The notes beneath the pieces were generated by a model. The model saw nothing but the letters and a program-made list of their open reading frames with translations. It had not been told where the DNA came from and did not search any database. A stretch of DNA of 64,000 nucleotides from Malania oleifera (lineage: Eukaryota > Streptophyta > Magnoliopsida > Santalales > Ximeniaceae): NCBI RefSeq assembly GCF_029873635.1, contig NC_080420.1:120970719-121034718 (forward strand), given 5' to 3'. The translations under genes were made by a program, and so were the position numbers. This document shows positions 54,442 to 64,000 of the stretch, piece by piece; position 1 is the first letter of the stretch; each line of letters opens with the position of its first letter.

Positions 54442-57400
54442 GGAATGACTTATGTGATGAAGACAGAAGAACAATAAGCCTTCGACCCAACTTCATCTGC
54501 TACAACAGCATGAAACAGAGGGAGAAGTGGGAGTGGCCCTACAACATTACGTTCTGTGAAATGGCAGTTTGCAGCACTATTAACTGGGTGCCTTGTTGAA
54601 ACTTTGCTCCAAATGTGGGGTTTTGTGGGGATTCATTGAGGGTTTAACCACTTAGGTTTCTTGGGCATATTTATTTGGGCAACCATAAATTAGGGACACC
54701 AGCTCAACACTTCCAGATATACTAGTAGACTAGTTGTTACTTTCTGAGACATACTGACTAGCTAAATTGGCGCAATAGTCAAATAATGGATGAAGATTAA
54801 CTCAGTGGTTCTCCATCCCCTTTCTTTTTCTTGGATATGGAATTTCATACTAAAGTCTGCCACAGGTTGCATCTCGCATATTGCTTGGGATAAAATTCTA
54901 TGTGGCACACGGGATTTGCCAAAGATTATTATATTAAAACTGGTGCAATGATTTAGGATTGTATGCGGCCATGTGTTATTCCCATGAAGTATATAGTTCC
55001 TTATTCTCAATAATTTGAACTTCTATTGTGCCATTCAGCCCAACTATAAGAAAAAAACAGAAACACAAAACAAGGGAAGAAATAGGATTGGAAGAGGTGG
55101 ATATATGCATGGTCCATAGCTAAGTTGCAGGGAAGACATGCTGCTCATCAATCATCTCATGAGAGAAAGAATGAGCGGCTAAACTATCTGGGAAACCTGT
55201 GCTTTCTTTTCATTATTGTGAACCAGTTTTCAAATTGATGTTTACTTGAGGAAATTTGTACCTTTATTTTCAAGTAATTTCAGAAAAATGGGCCATTGAT
55301 CAGTAACTATATTAAGCAGAGGTTGAGAGTCTGCCTTGTACTTCTTTGTCATAGTGAAAGCTTGATCTCCCTCTAGTTCATGGATTTAGGCGGCTTGCTG
55401 AACAATGTAAATATTATGTTCTTTTCTGTGCAAAACAGCTTCAGAAGCAGAATTATATGTCAACATTTTATTGACAAGAAGTTGCTACTTGTTTTTGTTT
55501 CTCATTTAATACTTTTGTTGTGCCATGTTTCCTGGTTGAAGATTTTGAACATGCCTTGCTGATGTATGGTATGTTGGGCAGTTGGTCCTTGCATTATGTT
55601 GAAGTATCTTGCTTTATTTTTGAATTTTATTGTTTATTTATTTATTTTTGAAAGAGAGTATCAAATTAAATCTTGAATCTATTATGCAAGCTGGAGGGGA
55701 AATTGAAGAAGATGTAATAAATAAAATTTATTTAGGTTGGGTTAAAATGAAGGAGTGTGTAAGGTGTGTTGTGTGATCATAGAATACCTTTAAAATTAAA
55801 AGGAAATTTTTGTAAGACGGCTATAAAGCTAGCCATGTTTTATGGTTCAAAATGTTGGGCAACTAAGAAACAATATGTGCAAAAAATAAAAGTTGCTGAA
55901 ATGTGAATGTTAAAGTGGATGAATGGTTTAACATTAAAGATAAATTAAGAAATAAACATATAAGCAAAAATTTAGGCATAGCACCGGTTGAAAACAAGAT
56001 AAGGGAGGGGTAGCTTAGATGGTTTGGGCATTTGAAACACAGACCTAGTAGAGCACCTGTGAGGAGGAGTAAGTTAGTTATTGTTTCTGGCATGAAAAGG
56101 GGTAGGGGTAGGCCTAAAATAACTTGAAATGAGGTAGTGAGGAAGGATTTAACAACCCTTAATTTAATAGAGGAAAACGCTCATGATCAGATTAATTGGT
56201 GGAAAATGATTCATATAGCCGACCCCACCTAGTGAGACTTAAAGCTTGTTTATTGTTGTTGTTGTTGTTGTAGTATCAAAGTAACGATATTTTCGCTTGT
56301 GGAATTGTGTTGTCATATTGGCTTTCTTCCAAAGAAGCCACAGTAGTCATTTTTTTATTTTTTTATTTTCGCTCCCTTTTTGCTAGGAGATTTGCTAGTT
56401 ATTGGTTGAATAATGAGGCACAGTTTACTTGTTGAATTCTTCACTCCATACGTATTTAACCCTGTTTATTTGTTATTATTTACTTGAGCCACACAACTTT
56501 GCCCAAGTTGTACAATGTGATTTGGCCATAATTGGTGAAAGAATTATAGCTGAACAACACTTTTAAATCTTGCAGGCATGAAGATCCTAATTTGTTACTG
56601 TTTAGTATAGTTTATATAGTAGCATTTTATTGGTCTCCTGCAGAATTGTAACTTCTGCCCTGACCCCACCCCCACCCGCACCCACACCCGCACCCCCACC
56701 CCACCCCCCTTTTTCTCTTCTTCTCCCTTGGTTTTTCTGTTGCTATGGTACTCTTGGGTTACTGTTTACAGCATGGTACACTACATTATTTTCTTCCTCT
56801 CTCTGCATGCCTAAAGCTCCTTATACTCAAGCTCTAATCCTTTCATTTACTTCTTGGCTTTCACGTTGTGCAGCCAGCCTTCATTTAAGATTTCTAAGCT
56901 GTCCTGGGTCAACTTTTCCATTGTCTTCCTTTGTCTGCTTGGTGTGAGTACCTGCGCGGGTTTGGTTGACTAGGTTTAGCCTTTCACTGATATCTTCTTT
57001 CTGTAGATACGCTAAGTTACCTGATGAATTCCTGTTCAATCTATATAAAGTTTGTAAAAACAACTGAAACATTGATCCTTCTGTTTTGTTTTCAAAAAAA
57101 AAAAAAGAAGAGCAGTGGGGACATACCAGTGAATGTTGAGGTTATGGTAAGTGCTTAATTTCTTGTTTCGTGTACAAATTGGTTCACAACTTCATATTCT
57201 GTGAAAACTTTAATCGCGTCAGCCAGTTGAATTGAACCCAGATACTGGGCCTATCTGTAGGGTTTGACTACTGGTTTGAGAACCAAACTGACCAGCAAAC
57301 CAGTGAAGTGGAGACTAACCTCTATTTGCGACGTGATAATTTGTATGAGCAGTTCCTGTGTTTCTTTTTCTTTTTCCATCCTAATGTTTCGTATGCTTGG

Positions 57401-59003
57401 AGTCCTCATGCATGTTAGATGCAACTACAGTTGTTACCTATCATCATGTGAGCTGGAGCTTGTTTTGTTATAATAGGAGTTCTTGTCCATGTCAAGTTAT
57501 GTGTCTCTACCTCGTTATGAGCCCACAAATGTAGGATTTGTTGTCAAAGTTTATAGATCAGCAGCGGATGCTGTTTAACTTTTAACCATATGAATGACAT
57601 ACACAACGAACAAGCAATACATGCTCTCACAACTTATGTAGAATTTTAACATGACTCCAGTTACTCTCTAGTTGGTTGCTTACTGTTGTTCCATTAACTT
57701 TTGAATTCAAATGACTGGGTTTATCCTACTTCCCAAACTTCTTAGTAACTTTCAGATGGAATTTGTTGGCATGATACTCACCACTATACTATTATTTTAG
57801 CAACTTCAGGATTTAAAAGGGGTAGAAGAGCACTGCACTAGCAGCAGCAGTGGCAAAACTGGAGTGGAACTTGATTATAAGCATCCTATTCCGGTTCCAA
57901 TTCTTGAACCATCTTCCTCCAGGAGAAGTTGCAACTCATCAGATAGCAGAAGCACTGACAGTAACTGTGGTATGTATAAGCACATAATGAATCTGAGATT
58001 CAGACATTGTTTTAGTATTGTGAATGATTTCAAATTGTTGGGGGTTAATCAGGAATGGCCTCAAAATATAGTTTGATATCCTCGTGGTCATGTGTCGATT
58101 ATGATTTTGAATGTCCCAGAAAGCAAAAAATTGTGTTATTCTGAAGCGTCAATTTTAGCAACAGTTGGTGGTTTCTCACAATTGCTGAATCATGCGTTGT
58201 CTTATATACTTCTTTGAATTGCTAAATCATGCATGACATAAGTGGAAACTTGCATTATATAACTCTATTGATTATGAGATTTTTCCGATATCATGAATGC
58301 AAATATATGTCCTTACGAAAGACTTTGTGCTGCAGGAACCGGGTACTCTTTATTGACAGAGTCTCCTGAAACAATTAGTAGGCTTCCTAGAAGAAAATCC
58401 CAACCAATGGATGGTGATACGGAGTTGTCTGATTCAGCCTTATCCATGTCATCTTGGGATGTGTCTAGATGGCATACAATTATAATATCAGATGAGATGG
58501 ATGATAACACAACCAACTGGGAACGGAGATACGTAAGAAACATAATCTGCTTTTCAGAGTTGTTGTACAAGGAATCTGCTCTAGGTCAAGCCCAAGAGGT
58601 GTTAAAGCCCTCTGTCTTTGATCAGTTGGAGAATCAAAAAACTAGATCAGGAAGAAGTAGAGTAGGGTCTAGGCTTGACCGGAAGCTCTTGTTCGATTGC
58701 GTGAGTGAATGCCTAGATTTGAGATGTCGGTGGCTTTCCGGTGGAGGATGCAAAGCATGTGCCAAATGGGTGAACTTGTTTCAATCCAAGGGGTGGTTGG
58801 CAGAAGAACTGTGCAATGAAATATTGGGCTGGAGAAGCATGGCGGAGTTGTGGGTGGATGAGCTTGTGGACAAGGACATGAGCTGCAAGAATGGGAGGTG
58901 GCTTGACTTTGAAATTGAAGCATTTGAGCATGGTATGGAGATTGAGAAAGATATATTTACTTGTTTGGTTGATGAGTTGGTTGATGATTTGTTTTTGTCC
59001 TAA
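40364..59003 (+). CDS. DUF3741/DUF4378 protein, TON1-recruiting-motif (TRM)-like
   Basis: Five exons, 40364-40469, 40603-40652, 40754-42613, 57801-57969 and 58336-59003, with GT-AG borders and matching phases, give about 950 residues. The start ATG 40364 opens a frame reading [19 protein letters not shown], a usual beginning for plant proteins of this type. The DUF3741 motif [15 protein letters not shown] lies at residues 86-100 and DUF4378 occupies the C-terminus (about 790-945, with [15 protein letters not shown]). Members with known roles bind TON1 and microtubules and help set division plane and cell shape; this role is inferred from family. The middle is Ser/Lys/Asn-rich and probably disordered. 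Residues 371-412 are three copies of a 14-residue repeat. The third intron is about 15.2 kb because of transposons. The exact subgroup is unknown. Confidence 0.9.
41708..41833 (+). repeat. Triple 42-bp in-frame repeat in exon 3
   Basis: Units 41708-41749, 41750-41791 and 41792-41833 encode [14 protein letters not shown] and two variants. The phase is kept because 42 is divisible by three. Confidence 0.9.
42614..43800 (+). other. First part of the large TRM-like intron
   Basis: AT-rich intron sequence with a 25-bp tandem duplication (42920-42969, unit TTGACTAGCTCATGGTAACA) and no other recognised feature. An open frame runs past the donor at 42614 for about 30 codons; it is intron read-through, not an exon. 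Confidence 0.6.
44084..46220 (-). repeat. 3' LTR of element D
   Basis: 2137 bp. In - strand order: palindromes (46030-46155), TATATAAA (46005-46012), GA run (45910-45960), a repeat zone of CTATATAGAAC and CTGTAATACTGTATAAAAT phrases (45030-45270), and an AT microsatellite near the end (44106-44119). Confidence 0.92.
45030..45270 (-). repeat. Minisatellite in 3' LTR of D
   Basis: Diverged units built from CTGTAATACTGTATAAAA and AGTTCTATATAGAAC. The equivalent array in the 5' LTR is at 51950-52260. Confidence 0.75.
46221..46260 (-). other. Polypurine tract and inverted repeat of element D
   Basis: On the - strand the conserved AATTTCGAGGACAAAATTTT is followed by AAGGAGGGGAGGA directly before the LTR. 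Confidence 0.75.
46508..50546 (-). pseudogene. gag-pol pseudogene of Ty3/gypsy element D
   Basis: Gag starts at ATG 50546 and meets a TGA at the fourth codon. The CCHC knuckle [14 protein letters not shown] lies near 49648-49607. The protease active site [11 protein letters not shown] (about 49440-49410) keeps DSG. Reverse transcriptase covers about 48800-48500, with [20 protein letters not shown] near 48680. RNase H is at 48400-48070, integrase at about 47830-46990 with [12 protein letters not shown] near 47555, and the C-terminal block [15 protein letters not shown] near 46870. A TAG at 46508-46510 ends the chromodomain-like tail. Several stops and frame changes make it inactive. Its sequence is a useful reference for what the stop codons of element A replaced. 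Confidence 0.92.
50936..50947 (-). other. Primer binding site of element D
   Basis: On the - strand TGGTATTAGAGC lies four bases inside the 5' LTR. It differs by one transition from the usual initiator tRNA-Met PBS. Confidence 0.85.
50952..53214 (-). repeat. 5' LTR of element D
   Basis: 2263 bp. In - strand order: palindromes (53025-53150), TATATAAA (53002-53009), GA runs (52910-52962), minisatellite (51950-52260) and AT microsatellite (50974-50994). Confidence 0.92.
53025..53150 (-). promoter_or_regulatory. AAACCGTCGACGGTTT palindrome array of element D
   Basis: The palindrome is perfect near 53029-53042 (AAACCGTCGACGGTTT) and is followed by decayed copies near 53099 and 53130. It sits directly upstream, on the - strand, of the TATA box. 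The 3' LTR carries the same array at 46030-46155. Confidence 0.6.
53948..55667 (+). other. Intron DNA between the L1 and RTE fragments
   Basis: AT-rich intron sequence with an AT microsatellite (54187-54207) and a CT run (54412-54439). No exon or transposon recognised. Confidence 0.5.
55668..56275 (+). mobile_element. RTE-type LINE, 3' end fragment, decayed
   Basis: Reading frames with many stops contain [13 protein letters not shown] near 55690, [13 protein letters not shown] near 55840 and a final IHIADP-like end near 56215, the C-terminal order of RTE-type reverse transcriptases. It ends in about six GTT repeats (56253-56273). It is longer 5' than the copy at 11459 but more mutated. Confidence 0.7.
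56276..57800 (+). other. Last part of the large TRM-like intron
   Basis: It holds a C-rich tract of CCCCACC and CACCCGCAC repeats (56662-56710) and an A run (57096-57107). No exon recognised. The acceptor AG of exon 4 is at 57799-57800. Confidence 0.55.
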
Positions 59004-62000
59004 AGCCCTTCATATATTTTTTTCATATTACTACTATTGATTTTGTAAAATTTTCATCCACTGTATTACAGAGTGATGTGAGTTGGTTTGCCTCTGGATA
59101 TTGTAATAGTTCCTTCAGGCATAAAAGAAAATTTGTCGTTCAGAAGCAGTAAAAACATCTTGATAAATGCATTTCTCTTTAGTGACCCTCATAACTTCTG
59201 CAAAAGGCAAATCTTTGTTCCAAATCATGAAGTGTGAATGTATATATATTCATAATTTGGGTGCTTCTTTTCTTCAGGGCACAGTTAGCATTACGAGAAG
59301 AATTTCGATTGTTTGGAAAGTTCGTCTTGTTCTTAACTCGCAAATCTAATTTGGGTTCGATTTGATAATGGGTGGGTTCCAATCATTGTGGCCAAAATTT
59401 TACTTGCATTTGGAGATTTTTTTACATATTAAAAAATATTTAAAGTTCTGTTGTGTTGATCGAGGATTATCTTATTTCGAAGGGGGTCTAAATTTGACTA
59501 TTGAGCTAGGCATGAGATTAACTTCTAATCCAATGATTAAGAGTAATTTATATGTATGTGTGTATGAGGCTTAGGATTCCCAATTGAAAATAAATAAGAA
59601 TTTGGTGTTTGTCATTCAGGCAATGTGCCAGTTAGGGCTTGCAGTCAATGGGCTTGAGGCTCTGTTGAGTCTGTTCTTTGCAGTTGACCAGAGGAAAACA
59701 ATGGACAAAGTATTCAATGTTGTAGCTGGCCATTATTACTATGGTCTGTTTGGCAGTTGCATCCTGCTTAAAAAAGGAAAGGAAAAAAGATTTAGTTTGA
59801 AGCTTTTACCAACCTTTATTTTTTGGAGTTACAAGACTGTTTAGAACTTAGAAAATATTAATAAATAAAAACTCGAACGAATCAATTTTTTTTATATATT
59901 TATTATCAAGAAAAGTGAAAAAGAAATAAAAAAAATTAAATCAATGAATAAAATTTTAATTTTACACACCATTAACATTTGATTTTTCTTAATTTTTAGT
60001 CGTATTAAAATTGATTTTTATTTTTAATTATCTTCGATATAGAGAGAAAAATATAGTATAAAATAAGTTTTCTTCTTATTTTTCTTTTCCTTTTTCAAAC
60101 AAAATTATTAATCTACACGAACCCTAAAAATTTCTAATAATTATCAATCTCAATATTTAGCACAATACAAAGTAGTCATGAAAAACGAATCATTTTTCGG
60201 TGATTAACATCTACATGCTCGTCAAATTATTAAACTAATAGCAAATGAAGTTTTTATTTATTTGAATTAATAATGTTGGTGTGACAAATAATAGAGACTT
60301 TGAAAAAAAATGAAAAATAAAAAAATGAAAAAATTTACTTTTTCTTGTTCGAGTATTGAGAAAAAATGAAAAAGAAAATAAAGTGTATAATTTTCAATAT
60401 ATTTTATATTATATATCTTGAAATTTAAATTTTAAAAATATTTAGATACATTTGAACAAAAAAAATTTATTCTTAATATCATTTTATTAGAGAGAAAAAA
60501 AATAAAAAAATTTAATTTCTTTTCTCGCACAAATTTTTTTATCTAAATGTAGCCATACTTTTTCTTAAACATTTGTTTTTTGGTGGGACAAATATTTTAC
60601 TCCAAAGTTCATATTAAATTCTATTTATTAAGTCAAGGCCAATTTATTTTTAAAACTCTTCTTTCTTTGTCCATAGTTTAAGGTACCAACATCACATATC
60701 ATACATCACAAATAAATATAATTCACTATAGGAGACTTAATAGAATTCTTATCCTTTTGGGATATGGCAATCCTTATCCCTTATTAGATGGTTAGAAAAC
60801 AAAACCCTCCAAAACCCTATTGCTCATATTTAATGAAGTTATTAAATTTCAACAAAAAAAAAAATTTGACAGTATTAAATATTTATTGGGTTTGGACTAC
60901 TCAATGATCTTGATCCTTCTATATTTTATTTTCACTCCTCACAAGGTAGAATCCAACAACCTCTAATATAAAAATTCCAAATTCTAGGATTATATATAAT
61001 AATAATTTGCTATTAGCAAATAGTTTCTCAAATGTGATTTGGATTTGTAATAAATTTGAAACGAAATTCACTATAATTTTATATTATATTTTATTTAAAT
61101 TTGAATAATTTTAAATTTTAAATTAGATATGATTCTATTTTTGAGAGCATGAATTTCGATCTTTGATTTGGATTTGGATAAATTTGGATAAATTTCAATG
61201 TAATTTTATACTACATTTTATCCAAATCCAACACAAATTTAAATTTAAGATCTCTCCAAACATAGGGTTGGAGGGATAATTTGTCGAACCCTCTTGAAAA
61301 TTATCACAAAACTAGTATTTTTTGTATAGAAAATGGAATAAAGTGACGGATGCTTTTGTTTTACAAGGTGCTATGGGGAGGAATAGTTTGTTTACAAATA
61401 GTAGTCAACTTTCTGAAGTAATCAAATGTTTGTATAAACTGAAAAAAATGGGTACAACTTATATGAGATATGTTTAATTGGTTTCCTTTTGGTATTGATA
61501 TACGTTTATTTTTTCTTTTATTTGGTTTGATGTGTGGGGTGTTTTATTGGTTAGTATATTTTTTGGTTAGTTTTGTTTGGATTTATAATCTTGTTTTGGT
61601 TGGATGTTGATGTTGTTTTTGGGAGATCTTTATTTCTTTCTATCTGTATTCTCTCAATGCTTGTCTTGTAATCACGATATTTTTCTACCAAAAGTGAGGG
61701 CATATCAATAAATAATTGGAGGTGCCGCCCTCCTTTAGTTAAAAAATAATAATATTTTGTTTTTCTATTTTTGATTTTTTTTTAATTATCTTTAAACCTA
61801 TCTTTTGAAAAAGAGTTTATTTTGAAATTTTGTAAATTTGAACCAAATATAATATAAAATTATAATAAAATTTTATCTAAATTCAAAGAAAAATATTAAG
61901 TATTACGGGTCCATGATGACACGAGCCCATGTAACGGGACTCCCAGTGAGTTCTTACCATGTGCACCAGTGTCATTGTTGACTCTTGTGGCACATAACTT

Positions 62001-64000
62001 GAACCAAATCCAAATGTAAATCAATTCTTCCAAACACACCATAAATATTGATAAGAAAAATTTGGCCAGGGATCTCTTTCAATGTCACATCATTGACTGA
62101 CTGAGATACAGCACATGGACCTAGCTAGGGTTGGAACATTTATGGGCAGTCCAACATGGTATGCTTCGTAAACTTGTGGGGTTCTCTTAGTAACTCATGT
62201 TGTTGAACATCTAACATGCCCCCCAAAATAACTAAAAATAAAAACAAAAACAAAGAAACAAGAAACAAAAGCAAAAACAAATGAATAAATGAATTAAGAT
62301 AAAATTATAATTCAACTAGCCAAAATATCTTTTTTATCATCGACCTTATCATTGAGGAGGAATGTGATATTTAAAATAAAAAGTCGAAATTTTGTGATAT
62401 AAATTAGTAAGAACATTTAACTTTGCTTATGAGAAAATTTAATTTGAACGTAAAGAATTTAGAGAACTTTTGATGCCAGGCTAGGGTTACCATAAAGGCT
62501 AACACAGAAAAAAAGTTACGTATAGTTTTTCAATCTCCTTTAATTCAAATTTTGGATAAACTCAATTCATTTGACTTTCTTAAAGCCATAAAATTTTGTA
62601 ATCTTTGATTGGCACGGACACATTTGGAGTATAATCCATTCTATAATAAATAGACTTATCTGCACCATTATATATCTCAAAGTCGAGAAAAGTCGTTCTA
62701 AAGGACAAATGTTATATCATGTTGGTTCTACAACAAAGTAAAAAAAAAAAAAATTCTAACATAGATTAAATAGAGAATGTTTTTTTCAAGTGAAAATTGA
62801 TTTGTTTGTTATTAGGAGTAAATATATTTTGTGCTCTTCTTTGAACTTTGATTAATCAAACTGTAATTAGAGTTAATGACAAAAATTTTTTCCTTTTGAT
62901 TGAGTTAGATAAATGTTATTGCTTCAATAATAAAAAAATTAATATCATATTTGGTAGTTGGGATTTTGAAGTTCGTATTTGAATTTATATGGACTAGAAC
63001 AAAATATAATATAAAGTTAAATTAAATTTTATGCAAATTTATCTAAAATTTGTAAGTGAAGAAAAAATAGGCTAAGAAAAGGATGGGAAGGGGATAGAGA
63101 AGTTTAGAAGAATAGAAGAGCTTTTAAATTTCTAAACAAATTAAAAAGAAGAAAACTAAGAAAGAAAAAAGGAAAAGTAATAATGTATAGAACAGCTTCA
63201 AAATTTCTAAACAAATTAAAAAGAAGAAAATTAAGAAAGAAAAAAGGAAAAGTAATAATGTACACAATCAAATATAAGAGAAAAGGAACATATGCCTGTT
63301 GAATTGTTTTACTTTTGTATTATAGTGTTGATGTTATTGAATCAAAATACATCGATAGCTTTTGATAGCTTTTAACTTATAAATTTTACTGTTGATTTCA
63401 AAATCACCATTGTAGACGCCCTAATTTTTATGAGGTCGTCTTAATTGTGAATCAAGTCACCCATTTCAAACAAACGAGGGTCCTAAATCAAATTAGTATA
63501 ATTCATGACTAAAGGTGGGGTTGTTCATCTTTAGTTCTTTATTGACCGTTTTTAAGTTGGTAGGGCTACAATTGATTTAATTATATAGCCATGTTCATAA
63601 GTGCTTATCGAGCCATTGTTAATTTCTTAACCAGTTATTTCAAAACCATGTTATAGGAATTTAATTGGTGTTAGAGATTTTTGTAAAGTCATTGTTGCCA
63701 AATTGTGGATTAATTGAAAATTTTTAAAGTGAACTTTCAATCCTTTTTAGCTCCTGTTCTGTTTTCAATTGAGAATAAAGTCTCATGCATGCATAAGAAA
63801 TAGATATTTTATTAAGGACACGTGCACAAGCCTTGAGATACAGAAAATACAGGGAGATACAGAAAATATAAATAATATAGGGAAATGTAGGAGGAAATAC
63901 TAGAAAAATCAAAATGCAAAATCTTCAACCGGTGCCCTTGCACTAAAGTATTCTAAAGCATCCCTTAGATCCCTGACCACCAATTTAGAAAGAAATGTGA
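59004..64000. other. TRM-like 3' flank and AT-rich intergenic DNA
   Basis: The 3' UTR probably ends within a few hundred bases of 59003, but no poly(A) signal could be fixed. The rest is very AT-rich. A segment at about 61430-61750, ending GTGCCGCCCTCCTTTAG then A-rich, may be a LINE 3' tail (weak). A 75-bp tandem duplication lies at 63127-63276. I see no gene. Confidence 0.5.
63127..63276. repeat. 75-bp tandem duplication
   Basis: AATTTCTAAACAAATTAAAA at 63127 and again at 63202, each followed by AAGAAGAAAA and AAAGGAAAAGTAATAATGTA. The copies differ at only a few bases over about 70. Confidence 0.8.

Noticed and set aside
59584..59844. 86-residue open frame downstream of the TRM-like gene
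   Set aside because: No recognisable domain and no exon-like neighbours. It is probably chance in 3' flanking DNA.
61430..61750. Possible LINE 3' tail
   Set aside because: The ending looks like a LINE tail, but no coding phrase supports it, so it is only mentioned in the flank entry.

Overview
The window is nuclear DNA from a flowering plant, probably a eudicot. Coding exons are separated by long AT-rich introns with GT-AG borders, and most of the centre is LTR retrotransposon. There are two host genes on the + strand and a nest of Ty3/gypsy, Ty1/copia and LINE sequences between and inside them. I recognised no tRNA, rRNA, CRISPR or bacterial-type features.

Region by region. (1) 2232-7720: nine in-phase exons of a small RecQ-family DNA helicase, most like plant RECQL1. 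The first exon is not found and probably lies before base 1. (2) 7721-13787: AT-rich intergenic DNA with one RTE-type LINE 3' end (11459-11775). (3) 13788-22509: Ty3/gypsy element A, + strand, duplication GTTTA, full of stop codons, with two unlike LTRs. (4) 22782-38483: a Ty1/copia element on the - strand with 135-bp LTRs, a PBS and duplication TTATT. Three later insertions split it: an inverted-LTR chimera (24923-31188, CGATA), a + strand solo LTR (31758-34018, CAGAG) and a - strand solo LTR (35772-37882, GTTCC). (5) 40364-59003: a five-exon gene for a DUF3741/DUF4378 (TRM-like) protein of about 950 residues. Its roughly 15.2-kb third intron holds an L1 LINE remnant, full-length gypsy element D (44084-53214, - strand, TTAGG) inserted in that L1, and an RTE LINE fragment. 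(6) 59004-64000: AT-rich DNA without a recognisable gene.

The transposons tell an ordered story. L1 and copia are the older hosts. Gypsy-type LTRs of at least four related subfamilies landed in them, each leaving a 5-bp duplication I can read on both sides. Most of these LTRs share one plan: TGTAAC-like start, an array of short palindromes centred on GTCGAC, a TATA box, a CT run, and a minisatellite further in.

The observations most worth following are the target-duplication-bounded chimera whose two LTRs point in opposite directions (24923-31188), the mismatched U3 regions of element A, and the GTCGAC palindrome arrays recurring upstream of the TATA box in different LTR families. All coordinates come from reading the sequence by eye. 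Family names rest on motif recognition, not on a database search.
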